Shown here in pieces: positions 1 through 9,315 of a stretch of 64,000 bases of DNA. The stretch's first letter is position 1. The number at the start of each line of letters is the position of its first letter. The position numbers and the translations under genes were made by a program. The stretch is from positions 1 through 64,000 of the forward strand of contig NZ_SELD02000004.1 in NCBI RefSeq assembly GCF_004923205.2, written 5' to 3'. This DNA is from Paracoccus aeridis (GTDB lineage: Bacteria > Pseudomonadota > Alphaproteobacteria > Rhodobacterales > Rhodobacteraceae). Below the pieces are notes generated by a model. It had not been told where the DNA came from. It did no database searches and saw only the letters and a program-made list of their open reading frames with translations.

Positions 1-108
1 AAATCAGGCGCCGTCCCGGGTCAGTTCCAAGTGGAAATCAACATCTATGGGCTTCTGGCGGCAGTGCTGATCCTGCGCCCGGCGGGCCTGTTCCCGGCGA
101 AAGGGTGA
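1..108 (+). CDS. livH: Branched-chain amino acid ABC transporter permease LivH, C-terminal end (partial)
   Basis: Only the last 35 codons lie in the window; the reading frame is open from the first base and stops at 106-108. The visible tail carries a hydrophobic stretch and ends LRPAGLFPAKG, which matches the conserved LRPxGLF end of LivH-type inner-membrane permeases. The next gene starts 4 bases later and encodes the partner permease LivM, followed by two ATPases, so this is the first permease of a HAAT-family importer. The binding protein gene is not visible and presumably lies to the left. Confidence 0.85.
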   Translation, partial: KSGAVPGQFQVEINIYGLLAAVLILRPAGLFPAKG

Positions 109-112
109 TCCG

Positions 113-1135
113 ATGTTCCGACACACGAGCTTGCGGTTCTGGACGCTTGGGCTGATCGCCGCGCTGGCGATCTGGCGTGCGCTGACGGCTGAATATTTCG
201 GCGTGGAAACCGTGACCGAGATCGCGATCCTGGCCATTCTGGTCATCGCGCTCGACATGGTTGCGGGGTTCGGCGGCATGGTGTCGCTGTGCCATGGGGC
301 GCTGATGGGCGCGGGGGCCTACGCCTATGCGATGCTGACGGTCAAGGCCGGGTTGGCACCGCCAATGGCCTTCGCGGGTGCTGTTGCCGTCACCGGCGCG
401 GCGTCCTGGCTGATCGGCGCGGTGTGCGGGCGCAGCCACGGCATCTATTTCATCATGGCCACGCTGGCCTTCGGGCAGATGGCCTATTCCCTCGTCTTCG
501 AACAGCCGATCTTCGGCGGCGACGATGGCATCTCGGGCGTGCCGCGGATCGATCTGACGATCATCGGGCTGGATCTGAACGACGGGCGCACTTTTGCCTT
601 TGTCTCCCTTGCCGTGCTTGGTGCCGTCTACTGGTTCGCGACCCATGTGCTGCAGGCCGGGCTTGGTCGCAGCCTGACCGGCATCATGCACAACGAACAG
701 CGAATGCGCGCCCTCGGGGTCAATGTCTGGCGGATCAAGGCGGACATGTTCGGCCTGTCCGGCATGATCGCCGCCGCCGCGGGCGCGCTGGCCGCCCAGC
801 ATGTCATGTTCGTCTCGCCTGGTCTGCTGAACTGGACCGTGTCGGGCGAGGCGCTGGTGGTGGTGATCCTGGGTGGACTGGGAACCATCATCGGACCGGT
901 GATCGGCGCCATTGTCTTTGTCCTGCTGAAGCACGAGGTCAGCGCGCATACCGACTACTGGCACCTGGTGGTCGGCCTGATCCTGATCGCCGTTGTGATG
1001 AGCCGGGCGAACGGAATATTCGGCTGGCTGGAACAGCGCCTGTCCCGCCTTGCCCGTCCGGTCCCCGCCCGGGACGTGATCGCCAATCAGGTCCGCAAGG
1101 ATCTGGCAGCGAAAGGATCCCTTGAAGATGCTTGA
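113..1135 (+). CDS. livM: Branched-chain amino acid ABC transporter permease LivM
   Basis: Predicted 340-residue polytopic inner-membrane protein. Several hydrophobic segments are visible, and the conserved LivM core (residues about 40-65, ending GFGGMVSLCHGALMGAGAYAYA) and the GGLGTIIGPVIGA loop near residue 250 are both present. Length is typical of the family. It forms the transmembrane pore with LivH and works with the LivG and LivF ATPases in uptake of branched-chain amino acids or related amides and acids. It starts 4 bases after livH and overlaps livG by 8 bases, so it is co-transcribed. Substrate specificity cannot be read from the permease. Confidence 0.9.
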   Translation: MFRHTSLRFWTLGLIAALAIWRALTAEYFGVETVTEIAILAILVIALDMVAGFGGMVSLCHGALMGAGAYAYAMLTVKAGLAPPMAFAGAVAVTGAASWLIGAVCGRSHGIYFIMATLAFGQMAYSLVFEQPIFGGDDGISGVPRIDLTIIGLDLNDGRTFAFVSLAVLGAVYWFATHVLQAGLGRSLTGIMHNEQRMRALGVNVWRIKADMFGLSGMIAAAAGALAAQHVMFVSPGLLNWTVSGEALVVVILGGLGTIIGPVIGAIVFVLLKHEVSAHTDYWHLVVGLILIAVVMSRANGIFGWLEQRLSRLARPVPARDVIANQVRKDLAAKGSLEDA

Positions 1136-1871
1136 GACACGCAATCTCTCGAAAAGCTTCGGCGCCATCAACGTTACCCGGGATGTGTCGCTGAAGCTCG
1201 AGCGGGGTGAACGGCGGGTGATCTTGGGACCGAACGGCGCGGGCAAGACCACGCTGTTCAACCAGCTGGTCGGCGAGATCCGCCCCGACAAGGGTCGAGT
1301 CGTCCTTGCCGGCGAGGACGTGACCGCCTTGCCGGTGCAGGGGCGGGCGAAACTGGGCCTGTCGCGAAGCTACCAGAAGAACACGTTGTTCGACGGCCTG
1401 ACGGTCGAGGAGAACCTGGGCCTCGCCGCTTCCGTGACGCATGGCCACTGGCACAATATCCGCTATGACAGCCTGACCCGGCGCGACGTGCGGGACACCG
1501 TTCGCGAGGTGGCCGAGCAGGTTCGGGTGATGCCCTATCTGCACGCCCAGGTCAGCGACGTGTCCTATGGCGTGCGCCGCCAGCTGGAGGTCGGCGTGGC
1601 CTTGGCCACACGCCCGCTTGTCTTGCTGATGGACGAGCCGACCTCGGGCGTGGGTCCCGAGATGTCCGCGGGATTTCACGACCTGCTGAACGACCTGCCG
1701 CGCGACCTGACGCTGCTGATCATCGAACACGACATGGATCTGGCCTTCGCGGTCGCCGACACCATTACCGTTCTGAACTATGGCGAGGTCGTCTTCGACG
1801 GATCGCCCGAGGACGCGCGCGACAGCAAGCTGCTTAAGGATATCTATCTGGGGGCCTGGGAAGATGCTTGA
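1128..1871 (+). CDS. livG: Branched-chain amino acid ABC transporter ATP-binding protein LivG
   Basis: Cytoplasmic ATPase of 247 residues. Walker A GPNGAGKTT (near residue 35), Walker B LVLLMDEPTSGVG and the D-loop/H-loop LLIIEHDMDL are intact; the signature region reads VSYGVRRQLEVGVAL, with YGVRR in place of a strict LSGGQ. The ATG at 1128 is preferred over an in-frame TTG at 1122 because a purine-rich AAAGGATC lies just upstream. It overlaps the end of livM by 8 bases and the start of livF by 8 bases, consistent with translational coupling. It drives the LivHM permease pair by ATP hydrolysis. Confidence 0.9.
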   Translation: MLETRNLSKSFGAINVTRDVSLKLERGERRVILGPNGAGKTTLFNQLVGEIRPDKGRVVLAGEDVTALPVQGRAKLGLSRSYQKNTLFDGLTVEENLGLAASVTHGHWHNIRYDSLTRRDVRDTVREVAEQVRVMPYLHAQVSDVSYGVRRQLEVGVALATRPLVLLMDEPTSGVGPEMSAGFHDLLNDLPRDLTLLIIEHDMDLAFAVADTITVLNYGEVVFDGSPEDARDSKLLKDIYLGAWEDA

Positions 1872-2565
1872 TCTCAAGGCGGTCGATTCCGGCTATGGCG
1901 AGACGCAGGTGCTGCACGGCATGACCGTGACCGCGCAGGAAGGCAGGGTGCTGGCGATCCTGGGCCGCAATGGTGCGGGCAAGTCCACCACGTTGAAAAC
2001 GGTCATGGGATTGCTGCCGACCAAGTCCGGGCAGATCACGTTCAATGGGCGGGTGATTGACAGGGAAAGGCCCTACGGCATCGCCCGCATGGGGATCGGC
2101 TATGTGCCCGAAACGCGCGACATCTTCCGGTCGCTGACCGTGCGGGAAAACCTCGACCTGGCTGCCAGGCGCTTCGCCCCGCCGCCGGGTGGCTGGACGA
2201 TGGAGCGTGTGCTGGACCTGTTCCCGCGGCTTGGCGAAAGGATGTCGAACGGGGGGATGCAGCTTTCGGGCGGGGAACAGCAGATGCTTGCCATCGCGCG
2301 TGCGTTGCTGATGAATCCGCGCCTGCTGATCCTGGACGAGCCGACCGAGGGGCTGGCGCCGATCATCGTCAAGCTGATCCACGACCGGCTGATGGATCTC
2401 AAGCAGACCGGCCTGTCGATGATCCTCGTCGAGCAGAACTTCGGTTTCGCCACGAGCCTAGCCGATGACGTGGTCATCGTCAGCAAGGGACAGATCGTCT
2501 GGTCCGGCACCCCCGACGAGATTCGCGCCGACAAGGAACTGCAACATCGCTGGCTGGGCGTCTGA
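1864..2565 (+). CDS. livF: Branched-chain amino acid ABC transporter ATP-binding protein LivF
   Basis: Second cytoplasmic ATPase of the importer, 233 residues. Walker A GRNGAGKSTT (near residue 35), Q-loop region GYVPETRDIF, signature LSGGEQQMLAIARAL and Walker B LLILDEPTEGLAP are all typical of LivF; the tail SGTPDEIRADKELQHRWLGV is the usual LivF end. The ATG at 1864 lies inside the last codons of livG. The frame is open further upstream to 1780 but that extension has no homology and would overlap livG. It is the last gene of the liv operon; no gene follows in phase. Confidence 0.9.
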   Translation: MLDLKAVDSGYGETQVLHGMTVTAQEGRVLAILGRNGAGKSTTLKTVMGLLPTKSGQITFNGRVIDRERPYGIARMGIGYVPETRDIFRSLTVRENLDLAARRFAPPPGGWTMERVLDLFPRLGERMSNGGMQLSGGEQQMLAIARALLMNPRLLILDEPTEGLAPIIVKLIHDRLMDLKQTGLSMILVEQNFGFATSLADDVVIVSKGQIVWSGTPDEIRADKELQHRWLGV

Positions 2566-3116
2566 ACGCCACGACTCCTGTCCCAAGAACGCCCATGCCT
2601 TTTCTGGATCTGCCGACGCAAGGCCTGTACGATCGCGGGATCAGGGAACGGCGGACAGGCCCTGGCTGACCTTCTGCGATCCGCTGCGCACGATCCTCGC
2701 GATGCAAACGCACAAGGGATGCGCCAGCGCGTTTTAACGATGTGACCGCCCGTTGGAACGCGCTGGCGATCGCCGCAGCCTTTTCGCGGCCTGTCTGTCG
2801 GCGGGCTGACCGGACGGCGGCTGGCGCTCTGCACGACGGCAGCGGAGATCGAGGCCGCGACGGATCATGTCCGCGACGATCGGATAGATGTCGTCGTGCT
2901 TGGCATCGAAGCGCAGCCGACCGGCTTCATCGCGGCCGCCGAACCGCGGTTCCCGCGTCCGGGGCATGTAGCGGTCCGGCCCGGACGACGCGCCGCGTCG
3001 CGTGGCCGGCGTCGTTGCGCTGGCAAGTCTCCTCTCTGACCTATCATCTGTTATTCTTACATCCGCTGCGCACAAGCCTAAGACGGGGGCCATGCCCCCG
3101 GCGCGAAAGACCTCTC
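2566..3116. other. 551-bp non-coding or vestigial region between livF and the decayed zone
   Basis: No convincing gene is visible. Short open frames on both strands (for example minus-strand 2734-3093) are arginine-rich, have no recognisable motif and look like GC-driven chance frames. The segment borders a zone of broken genes, so it may hold further unrecognisable remnants. A run less GC-rich than its surroundings around 3030-3075 could carry a promoter for the flavoprotein fragment at 3117. Confidence 0.5.
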
Positions 3117-3794
3117 ATGAAGACCATTGCCATCGTCGGTACCGGCCCGACAGGAGTCTACGCCTTCAAGGCGCTGGCCACCTCGCCGCGCGCCGCGCCG
3201 CTTGCCGTCTGGCTGTTCGAGAAGGGCGCTGATGCGGGCGTGGGCATGCCCTATTCCGACGACACTGCCAGCCACGTCATGCTGGCCAACATCGCCAGCA
3301 TCGAGATCCCGCCCGTCACGCGCAGCTACCTCGACTGGCTGCGCGCCCAGACCAGTGCGCTGCTCCGCAGCCACGGCATCGACCCGGAGCACCTGAACGA
3401 GCGCGATTTCACCCCCCGTCTGATGCTGGGCCGCTACTACCGCGATGAATTCGACGCCCTCGTCCACGCCGCCGAGGCGCTGGGGCACCGGGTCGAGCTG
3501 CGCGAGCGGACCGAGGTCACGGACCTGGTCACGGGGCTGGACGGGGGCATCCGCCTGACTACCGAGCACGGCGATGTGGGCGCGGTGTTCGACAAGGTCA
3601 TCCTCGCGACCGGGCACAGTTTCCCGCAGGACGCCGAGACGCGCCGCTATTTCCCTAGCCCGTGGTCGGGGCTGGTCGACGCGGTGGTCCCGGCCTGCCG
3701 GGTGGGCGTGCTGGGCACCTCGCTCAGCGCGATCGACGCGGCGATGGCGGTGGCGACCCAGCACGGCCGCTTCGTCGGGATCTCGTGGACCGGG
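3117..3794 (+). pseudogene. FAD/NAD(P)-binding protein (YdhS-like), 5' fragment truncated by fusion to an fbpA remnant
   Basis: The frame starts MKTIAIVGTGPTGVYAFKAL, a Rossmann dinucleotide-binding motif (GTGPTG), and continues with the family-specific LFEKGADAGVGMPYSDD, LANIASIEIPP, SYLDWL, VILATGH and YFPSPWSGL blocks known from the E. coli YdhS type of FAD/NAD(P)-binding proteins (about 530 residues). Here similarity ends near residue 226 at GRFVGISW, and from about 3795 the DNA instead matches a ferric-iron binding protein. More than half of the flavoprotein is therefore missing. The open frame happens to continue into the iron protein up to 4136, giving a chimeric reading frame that is unlikely to be functional. 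Confidence 0.75.
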
Positions 3795-4489
3795 GCTGAC
3801 GCAGCCGGTGGAATCGGAGATCAGTGGTTCGCCCTATCGATGCGCACGCGCGTGATCTATGCGGCCAACGATCTCGATTTTTTCAGCTTCACTTGCGAGC
3901 AACTGGCGGACCCGGAATGGAAAGGCCGGGTTTGCATCCGTTCCGGCCAGCATCCCTACAACACGGCGCTGTTCTCCGCTTTGGTGTCGCATCAGGACGC
4001 GGCGGCGACCGAGGGATGGCTGACCGGCCTCAAGTTCAATCTCGCCCGCAAGACGGGGGGCGGCGACCGGGACGGCGCCAAGGACATTCTGGGCGGCATC
4101 TGCGACATCGCGGTGGCGAGTTCCTATGTGGGCTGATGCGCTCGGGCAAGGGCGGGGAGGAGCAGAAGGCTTGGTGCGAGGCGATCAAGATGATCCTGCC
4201 AACCTTCGAGGATGGCGGCACCCATGTGAATATCAGCGGTGCCGCGGTCGCCAGGCACGCTCCGAACAGGGAAGAGGCTGTGAAGCTGCTGGAGTTCCTT
4301 GTCTCAAACGAGGCGCAGAAGATCTATGGTGAGGCGAACTACAAATACCCGGTGAAGCCCGGCGCCGCCATCGACCCGATCATAGCATCGTTCGGCGAGC
4401 TGAAGATCAATTCCGTGCCACTCACCGAGATCGTGCAGAACCGCAAGGAAGCCACCGAGCTGGTCGATCGCGTCGGATTAGACAACTGA
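3795..4489 (+). pseudogene. Iron(III) ABC transporter substrate-binding protein (FbpA-like) remnant, 5'-truncated and frameshifted
   Basis: Three frames must be joined to follow the protein. About 3795-3824 reads GLTQPVESEI. After an internal deletion, about 3823-4130 reads WFALSMRTRVIY, then LADPEWKGRVCIRSGQHPYN, AGE-like helices, and GDRDGAKDILGGICDIAVASSYVG. After loss of about one base near 4130, the third frame continues GLMRSGKGGEEQKAWCEAIK and ends with GGTHVNISGAAVARHAPN, KLLEFLVSNEAQKIYGEANY and LTEIVQNRKEATELVDRVG. These blocks are characteristic of periplasmic FbpA/AfuA ferric-binding proteins. The first 90 or so residues, including the signal peptide, are absent. A broken fbpB follows, so this is a dead iron-uptake operon. 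Confidence 0.8.
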
Positions 4490-4534
4490 TCTCGAAGGCC
4501 CGGGCCGCGGTCACGTCGCGGCAGGTCAACCCGC

Positions 4535-5752
4535 ATGGCGATCCTGGTAGCGAATGATGAACGGCCGTCCAGATCCTTCTCGTTGGGGGGAAGGGTCTGG
4601 ATCCATGCCAGCCTGCTGGTCGCCGGTCTGGTCCTTGTCCCGTTGCTGGCGCTGTCTGGCAGGCGGCGTTGCGGTCACAGGACTTGTGGTCCCACCTGGC
4701 AGCGCATGTCCGGTCGCACGCGTTGGGACAGACGGCCATCCTCATGGCCGGGGTGGGCGCGCTGACCGCAGTGATCGGTACGTCGATGGCCTGGCTGGTG
4801 ACGGCCTATGATTTCCGCGGGCGGCGGATGCTGGAATGGGCGCTTCTGCTGCCGCTTGCCGTGCCGACCTATATCGTCGCCTACACGTATCTGGACCTGC
4901 TGCATCCGCTGGGATCGTTCCAGTCTCTGGTCCGCACCATCCTCGGCTACGACAGCCCGAGGGCGTTCCGTCTTCCCGACATCCGCTCGATGACGGGTGC
5001 GGTCCTGCTGCTGAGCCTGGTGCTTTATCCGTATGTGTACCTGCCGACGCGGGCGATGTTCATGACCCAGGCGGCGAACCTAATCGAGGTGGCCCGCACC
5101 TTGGGCACAAGTCGGCGCCTGATCTTCCGACGCGTCGCCCTGCCTCTTGCCCGCCCGGCAATTTCGGTCGGGGTGAGCCTTCCGCTGATGGAAACGCTAA
5201 ACGATATCGGCGCGTCCGGTTTCTGGGCATCCGGTCGCTGACCATCTTGGTTTACACGACCTGGGTCACGCGGTCGGACCTTCCGGGCGCCGTGCAGATC
5301 TCGCTGGCCATGCTGCTTCTGGTCGTGGTGCTGGTCTCGCTGGAGCGGTAGGCCCGTGAGCGCCAGCGCTGTTCCCTCAGCAGCCAGCGTGCGCACAGCT
5401 TCGCCCGCCAGCCCCTGAGCCGGGGAGCCGGCGCGGCGGCCTTCGGATTGGGCCTTCTGCCGGTGCTCTTGGGATTCCTTGTGCGCGCGCTCCATCTTGG
5501 GATCGAGGCTTGGAAACGGTTCCAGTTCGCTGGCCTGTCCGATCGGCTGGTGCTGGAAGCGCGCAACACCTTCGTGCTGTCCGCCGCAGCGACAGCGGCG
5601 GTGCTGATCTGTGGACTCGTGGTCGCCTATGCCGCGCGCCTGTTCCTGCAGCAGGGGATGCGAATCGTGCAGCGTACGGCATCCCTTGGCTACGCGATGC
5701 CGGGAACGAATTTGGCTCTCGGCATCCTGATCGCGACTGCCGGCGTGGACTG
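4535..5752 (+). pseudogene. Iron(III) ABC transporter permease (FbpB-like) remnant, multiply frameshifted and 3'-truncated
   Basis: The FbpB sequence can be followed through four frame segments: GGRVWIHASLLVAGLVLVPLL (about 4580-4650); SQDLWSHLAAHVRSHALGQT through WALLLPLAVPTYIVAYTYLDLLHP, DIRSMTGAVLLL and SLPLMETLNDIGAS (about 4670-5220); FLGIRSLTILVYTTWVTRSDLPGA (about 5220-5350, then a stop); and LLPVLLGFLVRALHLG to ASLGYAMPGTNLALGILIA (about 5450-5752). The METLNDIGAS segment is the EAA loop that contacts the ATPase. The C-terminal third is missing and no fbpC ATPase gene follows, so the permease is not functional. Confidence 0.75.
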
Positions 5753-5759
5753 CTGGATC

Positions 5760-5883
5760 AGCCGGAGCGCGAAGCGCTGATCTTCAACAGGATCTCGTGG
5801 TACGCCAGCCCGATCCCGGCCGGCCTGGCCTACTACATCCTGATGAAGTCGATGCCCTCGGCGCGCCGGTTCCTGGCGAACTG
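5760..5883 (+). pseudogene. C-terminal tail of an unidentified membrane transporter
   Basis: Immediately after the fbpB remnant an open frame reads PEREALIFNRISWYASPIP, then AGLAYYILMKSMPSARRFL, and stops at 5883. A WY-x-PIPAGLxYYxLM segment resembles the last transmembrane helix and tail of NCS1-type nucleobase/allantoin transporters, but the stretch is too short for a firm family call. It appears to be a third gene fragment joined in the same decayed zone. Confidence 0.35.
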
Positions 5884-6490
5884 ACATTGATCCGGCCGCT
5901 CTGCCTGCCCGGTATTTGGACTTGTTCCGCAAACGGGTGCCTGCAGGCAGGTCGTGTCGATGCTTGAGCCTTGATTACGGCCGCCGGGCAGCCATCGGCG
6001 AGGTGGGCGTCCGGCGGTCATCTAAGGTGGCGGCTCGCCTTCCGCCCGTTTCTGCTCATGTGGCCGCAGTTGAACTTGGCCGGTGCGGCGGTCACCGCAG
6101 CCGCAAAACCGGCGGCGAAGTTCATTTGCGATCATGCAATCTGAACGTTCGACGCGCTTGCCGTTGCTCCCATGAAGGGATGGCAAACTGTGCATGAAAC
6201 ACCGGTTGCGCACGGTCCTTGACCAAGCCAAGCGCCTCAGGCCAAGAACTCACGCGCCAAGGTTCCGGGTTTATACGCACGGCGGCCATATGCACGTGGA
6301 CCGGATCACGCGGCCCCGAAGGCAACGGTGTGGATGCGCGTGAGCACGACAAGCGACCTCACGGCATGACGCGGGCAGATGACATGCCGCGTCGTCGATC
6401 CCCCTGTTGCGTCGAAGACCCCGCGCGGCCTGCCGACGACACGGCCATGGCTGCAGTATCGCAAGCCGATTGCCTCATCGGCCAAGCCGA
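5884..6490. other. 607-bp region without a recognisable gene
   Basis: The region separates the decayed transporter genes from the sulfatase/FGE operon, whose 3' end is at 6491. Short frames exist on both strands (for example minus 6022-6231, plus 6219-6587) but carry no signal peptide, membrane segment or known motif, and the plus frame runs antisense to the FGE gene. The segment may be another vestige or an inactive integration scar. No inverted terminal repeat or transposase was found. Confidence 0.45.
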
Positions 6491-7378
6491 TCACCCCAGC
6501 CGACGGACGCATCTGAAACCCAGATGCGAGGTCGTGGTGTCGATGCGTTGCGGATGGCGCGCGGCGGGGCGGTACCGGCGGCAGTAGTTCGGCGCACACA
6601 GGTAGGATCCGCCCTTGATGACCTTGGTCGTCCCGCCATCCTGTCGCCGACAGCAGCTGCTCGGCTGCGGCTGCCCGGGCGCGGCGTAATCGTCGGTCGT
6701 CCATTCCCAGACGTTGCCGATCATGTCGAACAGCCCGTAGCCGTTTGCCCGGAAGCTGCCGACCGGAGAGGTGCCGGCGAAGCCGTCCTCCATCAGGTTC
6801 ACGAAGGGGAACTGCCCCTGCCACGTGTTCGCGAGGTGCCTCCCTTCCGGCGTGAGGCTGCTGCCCCACGCGTATTCTTCGCCCTCCAGGCCGCCTCGCG
6901 CGGCGTATTCCCATTCGGCTTCGGTCGGCAAAGATTTCCCCGCCCATTCGGCGAACGCCAGGGCGTCCTCGAACGCGACATGCACCGCAGGGTGGTCGTC
7001 CAGCCCTTCGACGCTGCTGCCGGGGCCCGCGGGGCGGCGCCAGCATGCCGCCGGCACCAGCCGCCACCAATCCGTCGGGCCCCGCAGCGGGGTATTCGGC
7101 GCAGGCGCGACGAATACCGCCGAGCAGGGCGGCACCATTCGCACGACGTGCTCAGGGTGGGGCTGCGGGCGCTCGGCCAGGGTGACGTAGCCCGTCGCCT
7201 GGACGAAGCTGGCAAAGCGGGCGTTCGTGACAGGCGTGCGGTCGATCCGGAACGCCCCGACCTCGGCCGGGCGGCGGGGCCGTTCCTCGGGGTAGAACCG
7301 GTCGGAGCCCATGAGGAAGGGCCCGCCGGACAGGGCGACCATGTCCCTCTCCGACGGGATTTCGTCAGTTGCGGACAT
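6491..7378 (-). CDS. Formylglycine-generating enzyme (sulfatase-modifying factor, SUMF1 family)
   Basis: Predicted 295-residue oxidase that converts the active-site cysteine of type I sulfatases to C-alpha-formylglycine. The FGE fold is clear: FLMGSDRFYPEERP near residue 21, LPTEAEWEYAARGG near 150, GLFDMIGNVWEWTTD near 215 and KGGSYLCAPNYCRRYRPAAR near 255. That last block holds both redox cysteines (Cys261 and Cys266), equivalent to the catalytic pair of known FGEs. The ATG at 7378 overlaps the sulfatase stop by 14 bases, so the pair is translationally coupled and the enzyme probably matures the neighbouring sulfatase. No signal peptide is seen, so it is likely cytoplasmic. Confidence 0.9.
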   Translation of the reverse strand: MSATDEIPSERDMVALSGGPFLMGSDRFYPEERPRRPAEVGAFRIDRTPVTNARFASFVQATGYVTLAERPQPHPEHVVRMVPPCSAVFVAPAPNTPLRGPTDWWRLVPAACWRRPAGPGSSVEGLDDHPAVHVAFEDALAFAEWAGKSLPTEAEWEYAARGGLEGEEYAWGSSLTPEGRHLANTWQGQFPFVNLMEDGFAGTSPVGSFRANGYGLFDMIGNVWEWTTDDYAAPGQPQPSSCCRRQDGGTTKVIKGGSYLCAPNYCRRYRPAARHPQRIDTTTSHLGFRCVRRLG

Positions 7379-9068
7379 GCGGCCTGGGGAACAGGTATTC
7401 GGCATCGTTGCCGTAGACCATCTGGGGCGCAAGGCCCGCGTTCCAGTAGATGCCGAACCGCGACTGGCAATCGGCCCAGTCCTGCTGCAACTCCGCCAGC
7501 TTCGCCGGCTCGGCCGCGGCAAGATCGTTCGCCTCGGGCAGGTCGTTCTTCAGGTTGAAGAGCTCGTAGTTGCCCGTCCCCCACGGGCTGTTTTCATGCA
7601 CCAGCTTCCAGCTGTCCTTCCAGACCGAGAGACGGCCGAACAGTTCCGTGCAGACCGGCTGATCCTGGGGCCGGGGGATCTCGCCATTCCCTTGCAGCCA
7701 CGGCAGGAGCGAGTAGCCGGTCGCCCCGGCCAGGGCGATGCCGCCGAACTCGCGCGGCTCTTCTGCGCCCGCGATGTCCAGCAGTGTCGGCGCGATGTCG
7801 GAGACGTGCGCGAACGCGTCCGAGCGGCCTTCGCGGCCCTGGCTGCCCGGCATGGTGATGAAGGCGGGGGCGCGGATGCCGCCTTCGTAGACGTGCCCCT
7901 TCACCATCCGGAACGGCGTCTGGCTGACGGACGCCCAGCTCGGGCCATAGCCGAAGTAGGAGCCCTGCCTGCCCATGTTCTCCAGCGAGTTGTCGAAGTT
8001 CTCCTCGATCCAGATGCGGTTCTTGCCGCCCTGGATGCTGTCGGGCAGGCTGCCTTCGGCCCCGTTGTCCGAGAAGAAGACGAACACGGTGTTCTCGTAT
8101 TCGCCATCCTCCTTCAGGCTGGCGACGAGGCGGCCGACGTTCTGGTCCAGATTGTGGACCATCGCGGCATAGACCTCCATCTTGCGCGCCTCAATCGCGC
8201 GCTGCTCTTCGCTCAGTTCTTCCCAGTGCGGCCAAAGATCCGGCGCAAGGTTCTGCGTCGTTCCGGCGGGGATCAGGTCCATGTCCGCCATGCGCGCGAG
8301 CCGGGCGGCGCGGGTGGCCTCGTAGCCTTCGTCATACTTGCCCTTGAACAGCGCGATGTCGGCGTCCGGGGCCTGCAACGGCCAATGCGGCGTCGTGTAG
8401 GCGAGATAGGCGAAGAACGGCGCGTCGTCGCCCGACGCGATATAGTCGAGCATCCGGTCGGTGAAGATATCGGTCGCGTAGCCGAAGTCGGCGGGCAGGT
8501 CGACCGGCACGTCATCCTGCGTGTAGTTCGCCTTCGCGAACATTTCCAGAAGCCCGGTCTGGTCGAAGAAATGAGCCCCCGCACCGAGATTGGCGAAGGA
8601 CTTCTCGAACCCGCGCGCGTTCGGGCGCTGGCCCTCCTTGCCGCCGAGGTGCCATTTCCCGGTCATGTAGGTGTGGTATCCGGCATCGCGGAGCGCCTGC
8701 GGGAAGCTCATCACCCGTTCGTTGAGGTAGCCTTCATACCCCGGATGGCCGCGCTGTTCTTCCAGGATCTCCTCGGCCATGCTGCCAAGCCCGGCGACAT
8801 GGTTGTCCGTTCCCGACATCAGCATCGAGCGGGTGGGCGAGCAGGTCGGCCCCACGTGGAAATTCGTCAGCTGCACGCCGTCGGCCGCGAGGGCATCCAG
8901 ATTCGGCGTCGCGATCTCGCTGCCGAAGCTGCCGAGGTCGGAATAGCCGAGGTCGTCGGCCACGATCAGCACGATGTTCGGCCGGTCATCCTGCGCCCAG
9001 GCCGGGCCCGCCAGAAGCACGGCCGTGCCGAGGGCCAGCCGTCCAAGCGCTCGAAGGTTCAGTTTCAT
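7365..9068 (-). CDS. Arylsulfatase (type I, Cys-type), exported
   Basis: 567-residue alkaline-phosphatase-superfamily sulfatase. A signal peptide (residues 1-25, ending GPAWA-Q) is followed by the metal-binding PNIVLIVADDLGYSDLG block and the sulfatase signature CSPTRSMLMSG, whose cysteine (Cys76) is the formylglycine precursor. GKWHLGG near residue 145 and a FFSDNGAEGS block supply further active-site residues. The start at 9068 has a strong AAGGAGGAG ribosome site; the longer open frame upstream has no homology. It would hydrolyse sulfate monoesters, probably aryl sulfates, in the periplasm; the real substrate is unknown. A LysR-type bipartite promoter element lies upstream at 9316-9358. 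Confidence 0.92.
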   Translation of the reverse strand: MKLNLRALGRLALGTAVLLAGPAWAQDDRPNIVLIVADDLGYSDLGSFGSEIATPNLDALAADGVQLTNFHVGPTCSPTRSMLMSGTDNHVAGLGSMAEEILEEQRGHPGYEGYLNERVMSFPQALRDAGYHTYMTGKWHLGGKEGQRPNARGFEKSFANLGAGAHFFDQTGLLEMFAKANYTQDDVPVDLPADFGYATDIFTDRMLDYIASGDDAPFFAYLAYTTPHWPLQAPDADIALFKGKYDEGYEATRAARLARMADMDLIPAGTTQNLAPDLWPHWEELSEEQRAIEARKMEVYAAMVHNLDQNVGRLVASLKEDGEYENTVFVFFSDNGAEGSLPDSIQGGKNRIWIEENFDNSLENMGRQGSYFGYGPSWASVSQTPFRMVKGHVYEGGIRAPAFITMPGSQGREGRSDAFAHVSDIAPTLLDIAGAEEPREFGGIALAGATGYSLLPWLQGNGEIPRPQDQPVCTELFGRLSVWKDSWKLVHENSPWGTGNYELFNLKNDLPEANDLAAAEPAKLAELQQDWADCQSRFGIYWNAGLAPQMVYGNDAEYLFPRPHVRN

Positions 9069-9315
9069 TCGCTCCTCCTTGATCATCATTCGGGAAAGCG
9101 GCCCCTGAACGATCGCGCGGGTCAGCATTCCGCCTGAAGGGCGCGGGCATGACCTCCCCGGAAACAAGCGTTCCCGGTTGCGGGGGTTCGAAGCTGCTTC
9201 GTTCCGGCCGTCCTGGACGTCCGCTGTTTCTGTCGAGAGACGACGGCGGCGTCTTTCACCTCGCTGCGACGGACGCCGATTGTGCCTGCAAGACAATCGG
9301 TTCCGGCTCCGGTCA

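Noticed and set aside
38..1291. Long minus-strand frame opposite livM
   Set aside because: Composition is Arg/His/Gln-rich without motifs. The plus strand encodes a complete LivM.
2742..4136. Single 464-residue flavoprotein gene
   Set aside because: Residues after about 3795 match a ferric-binding protein, not the flavoprotein. The open frame is an accidental fusion, and the part before 3117 has no homology.
5884..6490. Insertion-sequence remnant
   Set aside because: Short frames looked unusual, but no terminal inverted repeats, target duplication or transposase motif could be identified.
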